DNA of 5,128 bases from Candidatus Latescibacterota bacterium (GTDB taxonomy: Bacteria; Latescibacterota; UBA2968): positions 1-5,128 of the forward strand of contig JABIFK010000238.1 of NCBI GenBank assembly GCA_018650745.1, in the 5' to 3' direction. Positions 3,123 to 5,128 of this stretch are shown here, one piece after another. Every line of letters starts with the position of its first letter. Position 1 is the stretch's first letter. Under the pieces are notes generated by a model. That model was given only the letters and a program-made list of their open reading frames with translations. It was not told where the DNA came from and searched no databases. The position numbers and the translations under genes are program-made.

Positions 3123-4970
3123 ATGGCCAACCGTGTTCACATTTTGCCAGACGAAATTGCCAACCGGATTGCTGCTGGTGAAGTGGTTGAACGGCCAGCA
3201 TCGGTAACCAAAGAACTGGTTGAAAATGCTGTTGATGCAGGAGCAGATCGCATTGTTGTTGAAGCGGGTGCAGGGGGCAAAGAAAGTCTGCGCATTAGCG
3301 ACAACGGTTGTGGTATGTCTCGTGATGATGCACTGTTGGCACTTGAACGCCACGCAACGAGTAAAATTCATGATCTGGCAGATTTGCGTGAGTTGAAAAC
3401 CCATGGTTTCCGCGGGGAAGCCTTGCCAAGTGTTGCCGCAGTTTCTCGAATGGTCATTGAGACACGCCAACCAGACGATTTGGAAGGCACACGGGTGGAC
3501 GTTGTTGGTGGACGGGTCCGAGACGTGACTTCAGTTGGGCGCAGTCCGGGTACCACCATTACTTTGCATGGTCTGTTCTTTAATGTTCCTGCACGACGAA
3601 AATTTCTAAAGGGTGTTGACACAGAATTTCGGCACATTGCAAATACAATGACTGCAATGGGCCTGGCATATCCCAATATTGCCTTTGAGTTAAAACACAA
3701 TGGTCGTGACAGTTTGAGGTTGCCCCGCGCAGATCGCACAAAGCGGGTCGAGCAAGTTTTTAACGTAAAATTTGGGAAAGACGTAGTTGAAGTGTCGGGT
3801 CAAGAGAATCAGATCGGCATTTGGGGTTTTGTAGCCAGACCAGAAACGGCGCGCAAGTCGGGCCAGCAACAGATGTTGATCGTCAATCAGCGTTGGGTGC
3901 AGCATAAGGCGGTCACTTATGCTGTTTATGAAGGGTTTGGTGGCTTGTTACCTAAAGGGCTCACGCCCGCTTATTGTTTGTTTTTGAATGTGGATCCATC
4001 GCGTGTTGATGTGAATGTACATCCCTCTAAGCGAGAAATTCGATTTGCAGATGAGCGGGCGGTCTATCAGGGGGTGGTATCCACGGTTCATGACGCATTG
4101 CGCCAAGCTGATTTAGTACCAGAGATAGACGCGAATACGGTTTCAGCAATGCCGACAATGCCATCTGTTGGTGATGTTTCGTTGGTTTCGGCAGAGAAGC
4201 AAGATGCATCTGAAGTAGCAGAAGAACCCTTCCAAGATTATCAGCCGGCACAATCAGAAATCGAAACTACGCCCCAAATGGCTCTGCCGCTTACTGTTCG
4301 CCACCGGCCTCAAGTTGCACCAGGTGGCCAGACCACAACAGTATCGAGAGATGTTTTTGATGAGGCAGATTTTGGTCAAGTATCTGTTTGGCAATTGCAT
4401 CACAAATATGTTTTGGCGCATATCAAAAACGGAATGATTGTTGTTGATCAACAGGTGGCTCATCAACGCGTATTGTATGAGCGCGCATTGTCACACTTTG
4501 ACAAAAGCCCTGCAACAAGTCAGCGTTTGTTGTTTCCGCAAACATTGGATTTTGGTCTAAAAGAGATCCACTTTGTGCGTGAAGCAATGCCACTGTTAGA
4601 AAGAATGGGCTTTGGCATTCGCGATTTTGGCGGCAACACGGTGGTGATCGATGCTATTCCTGTGGGGTTAAAGGCCTGGCAAGAGGGGCATTTGCTTCGT
4701 GAGTTGATTCAAGATATAGCGGATGCTGAAAAGCGGACGTCTGTGCCACCGGGGTTACAGGCTCGACAGGTTACACTTCAAGAACATCGATTGGCTGCTT
4801 CCTACGCGTGGCATACTTCCATTCGCGAAGGGGATGAGTTGAGCACGGTTGAAATGCGGGGGTTGATCGATCAATTGTTCGCAACCCAAGAGCCGTTTGT
4901 GTGTCCTTATGGTCGGCCAACCTTGGTCAAGATGGGGTTGGATGAACTTAGCAATCGATTTAGGCGGTAA
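3123..4970 (+). CDS. mutL: DNA mismatch repair protein MutL, endonuclease site degenerate
   Basis: This 615-residue MutL couples mismatch recognition by MutS to downstream repair. The N-terminal GHKL ATPase is intact: IAAGEVVERPASV (16-28), the catalytic Glu31 and Asn35 in ELVEN, DNGCGM (60-65), the lid GFRGEAL (95-101), and Lys303 in VHPSK. A variable acidic linker (about 335-412) contains QMALPL (385-390), like a beta-clamp-binding hexapeptide. The C-terminal dimerisation domain has QRLLFP (467-472), at the place of the known MutL clamp motif. The endonuclease signature DQHA-x2-E-x4-E reads DQQVAHQRVLYE (442-453): His, Ala and the first Glu are changed. The later Cys motif reads AWHTSI (Trp563), and CPHGRP reads CPYGRP (594-599). 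Nuclease activity is therefore doubtful. An in-frame TAG at 3120-3122 fixes ATG 3123. The nearest SD-like GGAG is 13 nt away, so coupling to the glutaredoxin gene is likely. Confidence 0.97.
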   Translation: MANRVHILPDEIANRIAAGEVVERPASVTKELVENAVDAGADRIVVEAGAGGKESLRISDNGCGMSRDDALLALERHATSKIHDLADLRELKTHGFRGEALPSVAAVSRMVIETRQPDDLEGTRVDVVGGRVRDVTSVGRSPGTTITLHGLFFNVPARRKFLKGVDTEFRHIANTMTAMGLAYPNIAFELKHNGRDSLRLPRADRTKRVEQVFNVKFGKDVVEVSGQENQIGIWGFVARPETARKSGQQQMLIVNQRWVQHKAVTYAVYEGFGGLLPKGLTPAYCLFLNVDPSRVDVNVHPSKREIRFADERAVYQGVVSTVHDALRQADLVPEIDANTVSAMPTMPSVGDVSLVSAEKQDASEVAEEPFQDYQPAQSEIETTPQMALPLTVRHRPQVAPGGQTTTVSRDVFDEADFGQVSVWQLHHKYVLAHIKNGMIVVDQQVAHQRVLYERALSHFDKSPATSQRLLFPQTLDFGLKEIHFVREAMPLLERMGFGIRDFGGNTVVIDAIPVGLKAWQEGHLLRELIQDIADAEKRTSVPPGLQARQVTLQEHRLAASYAWHTSIREGDELSTVEMRGLIDQLFATQEPFVCPYGRPTLVKMGLDELSNRFRR

Positions 4971-4973
4971 ATT

Positions 4974-5128
4974 TTGGCTGCTGATTTTGATGTTGTTGTA
5001 ATCGGTGGGCCAACGGCTTCGGGCAAGACGTCCTTGGGTATTTCACTTGCGCGTGCATTAAATGGCGAAATCATCTCAGCTGATGCCCGACAAATCTACC
5101 GGTATATGGATATCGGCACCGCCAAACC
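4974..5128 (+). CDS. miaA: tRNA dimethylallyltransferase MiaA, N-terminal part
   Basis: About 51 codons are present and the gene runs off the right edge. MiaA transfers a dimethylallyl group to the N6 of adenosine 37 in tRNAs that read UNN codons. The P-loop GPTASGKT (residues 12-19) follows a hydrophobic strand DVVVIG. Then EIISADARQIYRYMDIGTAK contains the conserved SAD.RQ.Y..MDIGTAK block that contacts substrate and tRNA. Its first serine variant DSRQ is DARQ here. No ATG or GTG lies in frame between the mutL stop and the P-loop. TTG 4974 is the best start, with a weak AGGCGG at 4962-4967 inside the end of mutL. The gap to mutL is only 3 bp, the common mutL-miaA arrangement, so the two are likely co-transcribed and perhaps translationally coupled. 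Confidence 0.95.
   Translation, partial: MAADFDVVVIGGPTASGKTSLGISLARALNGEIISADARQIYRYMDIGTAK

Noticed and set aside
3368..3739. Reverse-strand reading frame inside mutL
   Set aside because: It lies wholly within the conserved ATPase part of mutL, shows no recognisable motif and has no ribosome site; it is a shadow frame.
1..5128. CRISPR array, transposase, tRNA or rRNA gene
   Set aside because: I see no spaced direct repeats, no insertion-sequence ends or transposase motifs, and no tRNA or rRNA signature sequences.

Overview
The window looks like an ordinary chromosomal stretch from a moderately AT-leaning bacterium. It carries about nine genes, seven complete protein genes and two cut by the window edges, plus one strong candidate for an undescribed structured RNA. 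The C-terminal half of MutL ends in a CPYGRP block and an LDEL..RF tail, which from memory resembles MutL of FCB-superphylum lineages (Latescibacterota, Marinimicrobia, KSB1-type groups). A free-standing flagellar rod-like protein implies a flagellated cell or ancestor. The phylum assignment is a guess; no marker gene here settles it.

Left part, plus strand: the last codons of a nucleotidyltransferase (1-78), a pterin-4a-carbinolamine dehydratase (109-414), a CGWS glutaredoxin-like protein with a C-terminal tail (507-881), an intrinsic terminator with a UUCG loop (904-931), and a family 5-like uracil-DNA glycosylase (942-1628) whose Shine-Dalgarno abuts the terminator T-tract. The dehydratase ends in an 8-bp inverted repeat that spans its stop codon.

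Middle, minus strand: hypoxanthine phosphoribosyltransferase (hpt, 1621-2145) overlaps the 3' end of the glycosylase gene tail to tail by 8 bp. It lies 4 bp downstream of a 113-residue flagellar rod-like protein (2150-2491). A good sigma70-type promoter (TTGCTA-N17-TATACT, 2517-2545) drives this pair leftward.

Divergent intergenic region, about 350 bp: besides the leftward promoter it has a rightward promoter (TTGACG-N18-TATATT, 2644-2673). About 7 nt after its -10 begins a roughly 122-nt segment that folds into a small 5' hairpin followed by a long helix (11, 6 and 9 bp separated by two small bulges) and ends in a T-tract at 2801. This is either a stand-alone small RNA or a terminating leader for the genes that follow. 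The 8-mer TTTTATGT also occurs three times here.

Right part, plus strand: a tightly packed cluster of dithiol glutaredoxin (2848-3117), mutL (3123-4970) and the start of miaA (from TTG 4974). The gaps are 5 and 3 bp, so the cluster is probably one operon. MutL keeps a complete GHKL ATPase and a clamp-binding motif but has lost most metal-ligand residues of the MutL endonuclease site. The window groups DNA repair (glycosylase, MutL), thiol redox proteins (two glutaredoxins), purine salvage (hpt) and tRNA modification (miaA).
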